DNA of 64,000 bases from a bacterium (GTDB taxonomy: Bacteria > Chloroflexota > Dormibacteria > Aeolococcales > Bog-877). The stretch is from the NCBI GenBank assembly GCA_021795235.1, contig JAJYPP010000007.1, positions 1 to 64,000 of the forward strand. The letters run 5' to 3'. Positions 52,942 through 61,900 of the stretch are shown in pieces (position 1 is the stretch's first letter; each line of letters starts with the position of its first letter). The notes beneath the pieces were generated by a model. The model worked only from the letters and a program-made list of their open reading frames with translations, made no database searches and was not told where the DNA came from. Position numbers and translations under genes: made by a program.

Positions 52942-53778
52942 ATGATCCCCGACGTTTATCTGACTCAGTGGCAGCGCCTGGTGCGCTGGCCCACGATGCG
53001 TCAGGTAGAGCAGGATCTGATCCTCGCCGCGCTCATGGTGGAAATCGCTAACGACCCTGAGCTAGGCAAGGATTGGGCGCTCCGCGGCGGGACGGCCCTC
53101 CACAAGCTCGTGTTACCGCAACCGGAGCGCTATTCGGAGGACCTCGACTACTGCCGTCAATCCCTCGGGCCGATCGGTGAGCAGGTTGATGCTCTACGAC
53201 AGGCTGGGGCTCGGCTTGGATTGGAGCGGACCTCCTACGAGGCCAGAGATCGGAGCTTCCGGTTCTACTTCCACGCTCCGACCGCGCATGGAGGCAAGCC
53301 GCTCCGCATCAAGGTTGAGATCAATCAGCGCGAGACCGAAGCCAAAGAGGTTCCGCGGACCGTGCCCCTTCGCGTGATGTCGCCGTGGCGTTCGGGCACG
53401 GGGGCCGTCCTTACGTACTCGGATGAGGAACTGCTGGTTTCGAAGACGCGCGCCCTGTTTCAGCGGCGCAAGGGCCGCGACCTCTTCGACATTTGGCTCG
53501 GGCTGACGCGCCTTCCCCTCGATGTAGCCCGGGTCGGGCGCCTGATCTCAGCGCACTATCTCCCCGGGGTCGCGCGCGAGGACTTCGTCCAGAATCTGGA
53601 GGCCAAGCTCAGAGACCGTGCCTTTCTGCATGACCTCGATCCGCTCGTTCCCGAGCCGCCGGCCGGCTATTCCCCACAAGCCGCTGGCGCGATCGTAATC
53701 GAGCGACTGCTCTCCCATGTGCCGACTCGGGAACGGATTCGAGTTGGTCGTCGTCCTCAGGATGGGCTACCTGACTGA
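52942..53778 (+). CDS. abiEii: AbiEii-family nucleotidyltransferase toxin
   Basis: A 278-residue protein starting right after the antitoxin stop. Nucleotidyltransferase motifs: WALRGGTALHKLV and RYSEDLDYCRQ (GG plus the D-x-D pair), KVEIN with the third acidic position, and the downstream LLVSKTRALFQRRKGRDLFD, all characteristic of AbiEii/DUF1814. Related toxins transfer nucleotides to tRNA or other targets using NTPs. The pair looks complete and intact, unlike the integrase beside it. The 3' end lies inside direct repeat R1. Confidence 0.9.
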   Translation: MIPDVYLTQWQRLVRWPTMRQVEQDLILAALMVEIANDPELGKDWALRGGTALHKLVLPQPERYSEDLDYCRQSLGPIGEQVDALRQAGARLGLERTSYEARDRSFRFYFHAPTAHGGKPLRIKVEINQRETEAKEVPRTVPLRVMSPWRSGTGAVLTYSDEELLVSKTRALFQRRKGRDLFDIWLGLTRLPLDVARVGRLISAHYLPGVAREDFVQNLEAKLRDRAFLHDLDPLVPEPPAGYSPQAAGAIVIERLLSHVPTRERIRVGRRPQDGLPD

Positions 53779-53885
53779 ACTCCTTCGCGGAGGAGCGCAC
53801 CCGCGCCAGATCCACTGACAGACACATAGGCGTCTTGGCTGGATGGCAGAGGGTGGACAATAAGGGGAACCGCCCCCAGTACCGG
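53759..53885 (+). repeat. Direct repeat R1, left copy
   Basis: Begins with the last codons of abiEii (CTGACTGAACTCCTTCGC) and runs through GAGGAGCGCAC, CGCCAGATCCAC and AGGGGAACCGCCC. It matches 54502-54636 over about 130 bases with scattered differences. Such pairs can be duplicated gene ends or attachment-type repeats left by an excised or decayed element. Confidence 0.6.
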
Positions 53886-54057
53886 CATCCGCTCTGCCGT
53901 TCATCACTTGGCGGGCGCTACCGGACGGGTCCCCGAAGATAGCCAGTCAAGGTGCTGCAGCGATGTCCTAGCAACCCAATGAGCCAGGCAGCGGCGCGCA
54001 CCGGACCCTGCCCGCGCCCAAGTCTGGGCGCGAATGGCGGTCCCCACCAGGACAGCG

Positions 54058-54270
54058 GTGACGGCAACGCTGACGGCAACGCTGACGGCAACGGCGCCAC
54101 ACAGTGCCGGATCTTGGCGGACCATGACGTACTCAGGTTCCGGAAACCGACTTCGTGGCGCACGCCTGCGCACGTCGGCGGACAGCCTTTGGGGAGCTTC
54201 AAAATCGATGGGGGCGCCCAAGGCGTCCCCGGAGGGATCGTTCCCCTCGCCTCCCGCCACTTCAAAATGA
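54058..54270 (+). repeat. Dispersed repeat family, copy 2 (modules B then A)
   Basis: Three tandem units of TGACGGCAACGC (54059-54094), then CGGAAACCGACTTCGTGGC, GCACGCCTGCGCACG, CGGCGGACAGCC and module A (GAGCTTCAAAATCGATGG through CCCCTCGCCTCCCGCC), ending in CTTCAAAATGAGG. About 200 bases align with copy 3 at 58724-58910, and module A also with copy 1. No gene in this part. Confidence 0.65.
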
Positions 54271-54334
54271 GGGTTTCCACCACTGTGGCGGGCCCTGCCT
54301 GCCTCGCGGCCGGTGGGCTCTACTACACCTGGGA

Positions 54335-54499
54335 TCAGCCGGGTGGCCCGACAATCCGGTCCAAGGCGTCTACCGCAGCCTGATGCATCCCCGGAGTGAC
54401 GTGGGAGTAGGTGTTCATGGTGATCGCCACGGTCGCGTGCCCGAGCATGTCCGCTGCGACCTTCGGGTGGATGCCCTGGCTCAGCACAAGGTCGCCGCT
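54335..54499 (-). pseudogene. C-terminal tail of a second tyrosine integrase
   Basis: The minus frame reads LSQGIHPKVAADMLGHATVA then ITMNTYSHVTPGMHQAAVDAL to a stop at 54335. This is the integrase C-terminal helix with the LGH box and the nucleophile Tyr, clearly related to the integrase at 50303-51415 (GVHPKVVSEMLGHSTIA). The Arg and His-x-x-Arg parts are missing: upstream the frame runs into direct repeat R1. So an older integrated element decayed here, 4 kb from the first. Confidence 0.8.
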
Positions 54500-54501
54500 G
54501 T

Positions 54502-54636
54502 CGGGATGTACCCACTGACTGAGCTCTTTCACCGAGGAGCGCACGGCCGCCAGATCCACCGACGAACAGATAGGGGCTCTGGTCTCGCGGCAGTAGGTAG
54601 ATGGCAAGACGGCCAGGGGAGCCGCCCAGCAGTAGC
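54502..54636 (+). repeat. Direct repeat R1, right copy
   Basis: Matches 53759-53885, from GGGATG and CTGACTGAGCTCTTTC through GAGGAGCGCAC, CGCCAGATCCACCGAC and AGGGGAGCCGCCC. It abuts the integrase tail. Together the two copies bracket a 0.6-kb segment that carries repeat copy 2 and the integrase tail. Confidence 0.6.
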
Positions 54637-54718
54637 GCTGTTCGCCTTGCGCTGGCCACTTCTTGGGCATCTCCGGGCTGGTCTCCGCTCGCTGCCAGTC
54701 CGGAGAAGGAGGTTGTCA

Positions 54719-55942
54719 TTGGATTCGACGACTCCGTCTGAGCCGACCGCTAACCTGGCGACCAGACCTATGCGAGTTCTCTGGGCACCGGATCACAACG
54801 CCGGAACCTGGTATCCGATCGTCCCCGTTGTGGAGGCACTGGGACGGGCCGGTCACCAGGTGGTGGTCTCGGGGCCGCCAATGGTGCGGAGTATTGCTGC
54901 CGCGATGGGGTTGCCGTGGCAGCCTGACGACATGACGCTTGCCGGAACCGCGTTCGAGGGCAGGCCGAGAGGCTTTGAGGACGCTCTGCGGCGGCGCGTC
55001 CAGTTCGCCCGAGCGTCGTTTGGGACTTTGCGGCCGCTGCTGGTTGGATGCTTGTTCGACCTGGTCCTGGCCGATCCCTTCCACTACGGGCCGGGTCTGG
55101 CCGCGAGGGAGGCACATGTCCCCTGGGTCAGCTACGTCCACCACTGCTTCTCCGGGGACGAGCTGATGGACGGCCTCTTCGAGATGTCGTGGGCCGAGTG
55201 GGACCGCCGAGGTGACATCGTCACCGAGTACCAGGCCTGGTGGGCCGACCTTCGGTCTCAGCTCGGCCTTGGGCCCGAGTCGCGGACTGCGACCGAAGCC
55301 TGGGCCTACGCGGTCTCCCCAACTCTGAGCCTTATCCTTGGGCCATCGGCGCTCCCGCCCGAGCGCATGCCACCGGGCGCAGTTGCCATCGGGGCCACGC
55401 CATGGGATCCACCGGGGAGCGTCCCGGCAGGAATTCGCGAACGTCTACGCCGCCGTCCGCTGGTACTCGCGGCGGCATCGTCCGGCCAGCCCGACTTCCC
55501 CGTTGCAGCCCTCGCCGAGGCTGCCAGGGCTATCCAAGTCGGCATGATCATCACGGGGGTTGACCTTTCGGCAGTCCCTGGCCCACCCGTGTATGTCACC
55601 TTGGCCGAGAACCTACCCCATTCGCAACTGCTGCCGTTCGTCAGTGCCGTGGTCTGCGCGGGAGGATGGGGCCTCACGACCAAGACATTGGCCGCTGGCA
55701 TGCCGGTCGGGGTGCTGCCCCACGGACTCGACACCGCAAACGTGGCCAGCGCGGTAGTTGCCCACTCGTGCGGAGTCTGGATACGGCCCTCCGCGGCCAC
55801 CCCAGCCCACTTGGCTGCGGCGATCATGACGCTACTTCGAGACCCGGCGATAAGAGGCGGTGCTGTCAGGATGGCCGAGCCGGACGCTCCAGCAGCGGCT
55901 GCGGGCAGGGCCGTGGCAGCAATTGAGGCTGTGCTCGACTGA
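54719..55942 (+). CDS. GT1-type glycosyltransferase (macrolide/sterol UGT-like)
   Basis: A 407-residue GT-B protein. TTG 54719 is chosen because AAGGAGG stands six bases upstream; ATG 54770 is a second option. The N-terminal domain begins MRVLWAPDHNAGTWYPIVPV and LVLADPFHYG follows. The C-terminal donor site reads VCAGGWGLTTKTLAAGMPVGVLPHGLD: GT1 enzymes normally have HGGxGT here, so the His is replaced by Cys/Ala. Such enzymes glycosylate small molecules, often for antibiotic inactivation or natural product tailoring. It stands alone in the island. Confidence 0.85.
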   Translation: MDSTTPSEPTANLATRPMRVLWAPDHNAGTWYPIVPVVEALGRAGHQVVVSGPPMVRSIAAAMGLPWQPDDMTLAGTAFEGRPRGFEDALRRRVQFARASFGTLRPLLVGCLFDLVLADPFHYGPGLAAREAHVPWVSYVHHCFSGDELMDGLFEMSWAEWDRRGDIVTEYQAWWADLRSQLGLGPESRTATEAWAYAVSPTLSLILGPSALPPERMPPGAVAIGATPWDPPGSVPAGIRERLRRRPLVLAAASSGQPDFPVAALAEAARAIQVGMIITGVDLSAVPGPPVYVTLAENLPHSQLLPFVSAVVCAGGWGLTTKTLAAGMPVGVLPHGLDTANVASAVVAHSCGVWIRPSAATPAHLAAAIMTLLRDPAIRGGAVRMAEPDAPAAAAGRAVAAIEAVLD

Positions 55943-56009
55943 CGGGCCTGCCGCTGGCGACCGCTGAGGCCGAAGCTCACCCGGACGGATCGGGTCCAGA
56001 CGCTCCGGC

Positions 56010-57074
56010 TCAGGGACGGCGCGCCCAGAACACCGAGTGAACTCCAAGTCCCTCCCGGATGCTGCCTTCAGAGGTGATCTGCAGGCCCGCCGCACCGAGC
56101 CAGCCGCGGTAGGTCGCTCGGTCGGCGTGGCTCCACCACATCTCCGCGTCGCCGCCCAGCCAACCGTCCTCCGCCCCTGTCCAGGCCGTGTCTCCCGCCG
56201 TCAGCAGCAGCCGCCCTCCGGGCCTGAGCCAGCCCGCGATGTTGCCAATCAACGGGGCCTGAGCCTCAAGTGGGAGGTGGATGATCGCGTACAGGCACAC
56301 CACCGCGTCGAAGGACGCTAAGGCGAATTCAACGGCCGTGATGTCGGCCTTGACGAAGTCCGCTGCCGGGACCAGTTGCTTGGCGCGAGCGATCTGCACG
56401 TCGCTGAAGTCGACCCCTGTCACGTGGTGCCCAGCCCGGGTCAGGTCTCGGGCCACAGGGATTCCACAGCCACAGCCCAAGTCCATAACCTCAGCCTTGT
56501 CGCCGAGGTGGCCAAGGAGCTCACGAATCCACAGCCGGTGCTCGGGGGGAGTATCGCTGTCGCCGCGATACGTGGTGGAGACCCGGTCATACCCCTCCCG
56601 AACGACGGCTCGACGATCGCGCGGGCCAACGGTCGAAATTGCCAGCTCATTCAGGAGTGTGGCCAAGCCATCTGGATACACCGTCTCCTTGGTGCTCCGC
56701 AGTGCTTCAGATGACCACCAGCGACACGCCTCGATAACTCGACGTTCTCCGTCTGTCCAGCCAGAGTCGCTGATGTCGAAGTGCTCGCAGCGAACCAGGA
56801 AGTAGTCTTCTGCCTGAGAGAACCGCGTGCCCTCGAATTCGTAGTCGACCTGGCGGCGTAGGACGACGGGACCAAGGTCGGTCACCTCGAGTCCCGTCTC
56901 CTCTCGCACCTCGCGTTTCGCCGCCGTTTCGGTCATCTCCCCAGGTTCGACCGCTCCCCCAGGGGTGAACCACCACGTGCCGACGGCCGGCCGGGCGGGA
57001 TCTCCACCGCGAAAGAGCAGAACCGCTCCGGACTCGTCCACCAGGATGACCCGGGCCGCCCGGCGTCGTTGCAT
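56010..57074 (-). CDS. Nudix hydrolase fused to a SAM methyltransferase
   Basis: A single 354-residue frame. Residues 1-150: Nudix domain with the box GAVEPGEMTETAAKREVREE followed by TGLEV, complete with the catalytic REVREE. Residues 160-354: class I methyltransferase with VMDLGCGCGIPVARDL near residue 195, VTGVDFSDVQIARA, VKADITAV and the post-motif WLRPGGRLLLTAG, a GK-/phenolic-type fold. A short linker joins them with no stop or shift. Such a pairing is unusual; hydrolysis of an activated nucleoside diphosphate and methylation of the product or partner could be linked. Substrates unknown. Confidence 0.9.
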   Translation of the reverse strand: MQRRRAARVILVDESGAVLLFRGGDPARPAVGTWWFTPGGAVEPGEMTETAAKREVREETGLEVTDLGPVVLRRQVDYEFEGTRFSQAEDYFLVRCEHFDISDSGWTDGERRVIEACRWWSSEALRSTKETVYPDGLATLLNELAISTVGPRDRRAVVREGYDRVSTTYRGDSDTPPEHRLWIRELLGHLGDKAEVMDLGCGCGIPVARDLTRAGHHVTGVDFSDVQIARAKQLVPAADFVKADITAVEFALASFDAVVCLYAIIHLPLEAQAPLIGNIAGWLRPGGRLLLTAGDTAWTGAEDGWLGGDAEMWWSHADRATYRGWLGAAGLQITSEGSIREGLGVHSVFWARRP

Positions 57075-57353
57075 GCTCGTCCCCGCATTCTAAAGGGTGC
57101 CGAACCTGGGGCCCGGTGCGCCGTGGCAAGCATGCCTTATTGGCGGCATGTGGTCTCTCTGGTGTCACCGCCCATCCACGGCGCCGGTGAAACGGTAGCG
57201 ACCTTGCCCAGAGGGCTCCGCACGTGCCGGCCGCTCTGGGTCGTGCCTGGCATCCCCGCATCGGGCTGCTGCTGCCACTCTCGTCGTCCATAGGCTCGCC
57301 TGTTGGCCCTCGCGATGCTCCGCGCGGCCGAGCCATTTGGGGACCAGTCACCC
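57075..57353. other. Gap with no feature seen
   Basis: Short open frames only, none with a plausible start or motif, between the divergent side of the Nudix fusion and the HEPN gene stop. Confidence 0.3.
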
Positions 57354-57787
57354 TCACTTGGGCCCGACGATCTTCTCCGCAGTGGCCACGATGTCGCCAG
57401 CGGCGGCGAGGTCCTCCTCCAGCTCAGCGGGATCGACCGGATAGCCGTGGTACTCAGCGAGATTGCGCGTGCGGCGTATCCGGTCCATCTGCTCAAGGGC
57501 CCGGGCGCCCGGGGTGGGGGCGTAAAGCTCTTGCATGATGAGGATCAGGTTGGCATGCGCACCTTGACCCCGGACCCTCAGGCCACGCGCCGCCAGGGTC
57601 GCAGTGCAAGCCTTGCGGGCAGCGTCGTAGGCCAGTTGATATGCGCCGGCCAAGGCCGACTCGCGGACGGCCAGCCTGGCGGTCCTCAGGTGCGGGCGTG
57701 CATCATCGAGGAGCCGGGCGGTGGCGGCGGGATCCGGTGTATGTCCTGGAGCGGGCCTTGGCTACGCAGGTCCTCCAGGCGGGTCAC
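57354..57787 (-). pseudogene. HEPN-domain toxin gene, apparent frameshift near the start
   Basis: A start at GTG 57787 overlaps the upstream antitoxin stop (GTGA) and reads VTRLEDLRSQGPLQDIH. At about 57730-57740 the homologous frame shifts: PDPAATARLLDDARPHLRTA and then ALAGAYQLAYDAARKACTAT continue to the stop at 57354. HEPN proteins of this type run MTRLEDLLxxGxLxxxxPDxAAAxRLL without a break, so one base is lost or gained. The downstream frame alone has no ATG or GTG (only TTG 57653), which supports decay. HEPN toxins are often RNases (RxxxxH; here RRTRNLAEYH). Confidence 0.75.
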
Positions 57788-58383
57788 GGCTTCTCGGCCA
57801 AGGGGACGGGAACCAGCACTCCACTCCGAACCGCGATCAAGAAGCCCTCCTCAGGTGTGGCCCACGCCTCAGGGGAGCGGACCAGGGCGTTGACATCAAG
57901 ACCGAGCCGCTCCTCGGCGGCGCGGGCGGCCCGGTGAACCGCGTTCCGATCAGGCGAGCCAATGACCAGGACATCGAGGTCCTGAGGGGGTGGGCCCGGC
58001 TGCCCGGCCGCGCGTTCCGCCCAAGAGCCATAGATCCATGCCGCCTGGATGCCTGAGACTCGGTTCAATTCTTGGGCGACAATGTGGGCGGGGCCAATCG
58101 CCTTCAAGACCAATGCCTTGACCTCTGGCAGGATGGGAGATTCGGGGTTGGCTTGAACGAGACGGAGGTTGCCGACTCGCCGACTGCGGAGCAGGCCGGC
58201 TGACTCGAGTCGGTCGACCTCCCGGTTCACGGTGGCGTGATGCACGCCCAAGCGGCGGGCGAGATCCGAGAGGGAATGCTCGGTGTCCGGGTTGATCAGC
58301 ACCAAGACCAGTAGCTCTGCTTGGTGGGTGGAGCGGAAGAGGGGAAGGAGAGGCGGCGCCGGTGTGTGCACGACGCGCACCAT
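57784..58383 (-). CDS. MNT-type nucleotidyltransferase antitoxin with N-terminal winged helix
   Basis: About 199 residues from ATG 58383 (alternatives 58386, 58401). Residues 5-80 form a winged helix (SLSDLARRLGVHHATVNREVDR). The minimal nucleotidyltransferase domain follows: GIQAAWIYGSWAERAAG (GSxAxG/GSWA) and PQDLDVLVIG (D-x-D). MNT proteins paired with HEPN are antitoxins that can AMPylate the HEPN toxin and repress the operon. It overlaps the HEPN start by four bases. The antitoxin seems intact while the toxin is damaged. Confidence 0.85.
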   Translation of the reverse strand: MVRVVHTPAPPLLPLFRSTHQAELLVLVLINPDTEHSLSDLARRLGVHHATVNREVDRLESAGLLRSRRVGNLRLVQANPESPILPEVKALVLKAIGPAHIVAQELNRVSGIQAAWIYGSWAERAAGQPGPPPQDLDVLVIGSPDRNAVHRAARAAEERLGLDVNALVRSPEAWATPEEGFLIAVRSGVLVPVPLAEKP

Positions 58384-58412
58384 CATATGCGCTATGCGCA
58401 CACACGCGCACC
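58379..58412 (-). promoter_or_regulatory. Repeated TGCGCA-type sites at the MNT/HEPN promoter
   Basis: Several overlapping TGCGCA/GCGCATA palindromic units lie across the antitoxin start (GTGCGCATAGCGCATATG on the minus strand). TGCGCATA also occurs at the AbiEi start. A self-repression operator is plausible. Confidence 0.4.
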
Positions 58413-58723
58413 GGCTACGGCCCTACCAGCAAAGGTTGGAGTTGGCGGGCTGGGGCCAGGCTTGGCCGCTGTGCGTTGCCAGTAGAGCGCGGGATTGGCC
58501 AGGGCGCCAGAGGGGTGGTCGCTCACAACTGGGCAGCCCCCCGTATCACTGGGAGGGGACCGCGACCCACGTGGCGATCGGATGGAGACGGCGCCGCAGT
58601 GCCCGACGGGCAAGGCGATGCAGCGATCAAGGGCCGTCGGATTCTGGTAGCGACGTGCCCAGGGGCCAGGGGCTCGTTGGATCTGCCCGGGAATGGTGGT
58701 CGGGGCCGGGACCGGGACCGGGC

Positions 58724-58910
58724 TGACGGCAACGGCGCCGGACGCAGGCGAACCATGGCGGACCCTGACTGACTCAGGTCCCGGAAACCGACTTCGTGGC
58801 ACACGCCTGCGCACGCCGGCGGACAGCCTTGCGGGAGCTTCGAAGTCGATGGAGGGGGCCCGAGGCGTCCCCGGAGGGATCGTTCCTCTCGCATCGCCCG
58901 GCTTCTCCGG
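58724..58910 (+). repeat. Dispersed repeat family, copy 3 (modules B then A)
   Basis: One TGACGGCAACGG unit, then CGGAAACCGACTTCGTGGC, CACGCCTGCGCACGC, CGGCGGACAGCC, GAGCTTCGAAGTCGATGG and CGTCCCCGGAGGGATCGTTC. It aligns with copy 2 over about 190 bases, with roughly one difference in eight to ten by eye. The rest of 58402-58975 shows no gene. Confidence 0.65.
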
Positions 58911-58975
58911 CGTGCCCCGCCCACCACGCCAGCCAGAGTGACGTCGGGTGCTGTGCTGCCAGCTCTCTCCTGGCC

Positions 58976-61900
58976 CTATTCGTGCACGCCCGCCGACTCC
59001 TGCTCCTGACGTGGTGACTGCGCGGTGGCCGACGCCAGCTCCTCGGCAGCCAGGGCCTTCTGCAGGGCCATTCTTGACCCCGATGCCCGGCAGGCGGCGA
59101 CGGCCTCGGCGGCTAGTTCCCTGGCACGCTTGCCTTCCCCCTGTGCCAATACCGCCAACGCTAGGGTGGTGAGCAGCGGGCCTCTCTGGCGTCCCCTGCT
59201 CCGCTGCCCGTAGGCCACCAGTGCGTCGGTACAGAGCGTTTCCGCTTGACTGGCTTCTCCAGCCTGCAGCAAGCATCGTGCCAGGGCCTCTGAGAGGGCG
59301 GCGATATCGTCGCCGAATCCACGTTGGCGCATGAAGTCGAGTGCGGTGCGCAGTAGACGTTCCCCTTCGGCGGTGTCGCCCAGGGCCAGCGCGCTCTCCC
59401 CCTGCAGCCGCTGGGAGACGGCGACGCCCCACTCGTCCCCGATGCGGGCGAAGAGCACTTGACTGGACCGCCCCAGGTCGAGTCCCTCCCGGGAACGGCC
59501 ACGCAGCAGCAGGATTCGTCCCAATGCGTACTCGGCATAGGCGGCCTGCATCGGGTCTTCCATGGCATCGAAGAAAGCCCGGGCCTGCCGGAGCAGGTAC
59601 TCCGCCTCGCCCAGGTCGCCCAGGTCCCGGGTGATTCCGGAGAGATAGGTGTTGGCCTCGGCCAGGGCGCGTCCCAGGCGGAGGCGCTGGCAGTGGGTCC
59701 GGGCCAGGTCACCGTGGCGGCGAGCAGCCTCCAGGTCGCCTGTTTCCCAGCACACGTTGGCCGCCACGCGACGAGCCTCGGCTGCAGCCGTGGGGTCGTC
59801 GGCAAGGCGGGGGTCGGCGAGTATGTCATCCAACTCGGCCAAGAGCCGCTCCGAGTCAACGTTCTCGGTGCGCCAGATCTCCGACCGCAAAGTTCGCAGC
59901 TGCAGCCTACCGACACTCGGAGGGCCGGGGGTCTCCAGCGCCTGGCTTATGGTGGTGGCGGCGGCCTCGATCCGGTCTGAGAGGAACTGGGCCTGAGCCA
60001 GAAGGTAGGCAGCTCGGGCCCGGGTGGCTGGTTCCACCTCAGGGCTGGCCACGTACGGCGCGCAACTGGCTTCCAGATCGCGCAGACGGTAGCGGCCCTC
60101 TAGGAATGGACCCACCGCGACCGCGATTCGGGCAGCCCGCTGCAGGTCGCCCTGGGCCTGCAGCCGATGGGCGGCCAGGGTGATGTCGAGCTCGCGCGCG
60201 TGGACTGCGGAGTGCCACTGCGGTCCGTCCGTCCCGGCCAGATGGGTGCGGGCCACTTCGGCATACTCCAGGAAGTAGTCGGCGTGACGTTCGCTCACCC
60301 GTCTTGACTCCTCTGGTGTCCGCTCCAACTGGGAGCGGGCAAACTCACGCACGGTCTCCAGCAGGCGGTAGGGGCAGCATTCCCCGGCCGGTTGTCGACT
60401 GACCAGGGAGCGCCCTATCAGCTGCGCCAGCAGGCCCGCCACCTCGGCCCGTCCGGGTCTGTCGTCACTGCAGACCGCCTCTGCTGAGGCCAGGTCGAAC
60501 GCACCCTCGAAGACTCCCAGGCGGCGGAGGAGGAGCTTCTGGTCGGGGTTCAGCAGCGCGTAGCTCCACTCCATCGCGCCCAGCAGGGTCCTCCTGGGTA
60601 CAACCTCCGGGCTGGTCAACGCCAGCAGCCGAAAGCGGTCGGAGAGACCGTCTCGGACGTCCGCCCAGGACAACGACCTCGCCGCGGCTCCAGCCAGCTC
60701 CAGAGCCAGGGGCACGCCGTCGAGTCTCCGGCCGATCTGGTCGATCGCACCAAGGTCAGTGTCGGTGGGGTCCTGGTCGGCTCTCGAAGACCCGCGGTCC
60801 AGCAGCAGTCTCACAGCCTCACTGGCCAGCACACCTTCCCGGTCGAAGCCGGAGCCCGCGAACAGCGACAGCGGCCCGACCTCGAACAGCTGCTCCCCGC
60901 GCACCTGCAAGGCGCACTGGCTGGTGACCACGAGCCTGAGGTCCAGACAGGTTTCGACTAGGTCCGCGCAGACCTCGGCCGCCGCGGTCTCCAGCTGCTC
61001 GGCGCCGTCGAGAATGATCAGGCTGGGCCGGGGTCGGATTGCGGTTGCTATTCCCTGGACCGTGACCACCGGTCCGTCAGCATGGAGAGCGGCGGCCACG
61101 GCACGCAGCAGGCCCTCCTCGGCGGTCACGGTGCTGGCATCGACGAAGAGCGGGTCAGCGCCTCCGTGGCCAGGGGCGGCCGCCCGGGCAAGTTCGCAGG
61201 CCAGCCGGGACTTGCCGATCCCCGCTGGCCCAACCAGCGTGATTAGGCGCTGCCCTCGCAGCTGTCGGGACAGGGTTGCGAGCTCGTCTCTACGCCCCAC
61301 AAAGGTGGTCCTCCATGCCGGGAGGTGGGGCGTTCGCATAGAAGTGCCGGCCCCGGCATCCGGCACCGGCGCAGGGCTCGCCGGGAGGGGCGTGGCCCTT
61401 GGCCCCGACAGGAACTCGGCGCCGTCCAGGCGCGGGTCGTGCGCCAGGATCGCTCTCTCCAGTTTCGTCAGCCGGAGGCCCGGGTCCAGCCCCTGCTCGT
61501 CGATCAAGAGCTGGCGGACGCGCCGATAGGCAGCCAGAGCTTCCGCCTGGCGCCCGCACCGGTAGAGGCAGATCATCAGCAGCGCCCAGAGCTCCTCGTG
61601 GAAGGGGTTGTGCTCGAGGGCCGCCTCAACTTCGGGGACGCACTCCTCGTGACGTCCGCGGAGGAGCTGCGCACGCATCAGATGGGTGACCGCCGTGACC
61701 CGGCGTTCGGCGAGGCGGCTGACCGCGGCCCTGGGGCCGGGCTGGTGGGTGAGACCGGGCAGAGGATCGCCCCGCCAGAGGCTGAGTGCGGTCCGCAGCT
61801 GTTGGTCCGCCAGCTCGAGCTCAGGCTCGCTGCCGCCCGCCAGCAGGTCCTCGGCGGTCGTGATCAGGTTCTCGAAGTGGATCACGTCGAGGTCATCCTC

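Noticed and set aside
48915-54270. Naming the dispersed repeat as an IS21-family end
   Set aside because: The TTCAAAAT-type motifs are suggestive, but no IstA/IstB coding remnant was found and the ends cannot be compared here.
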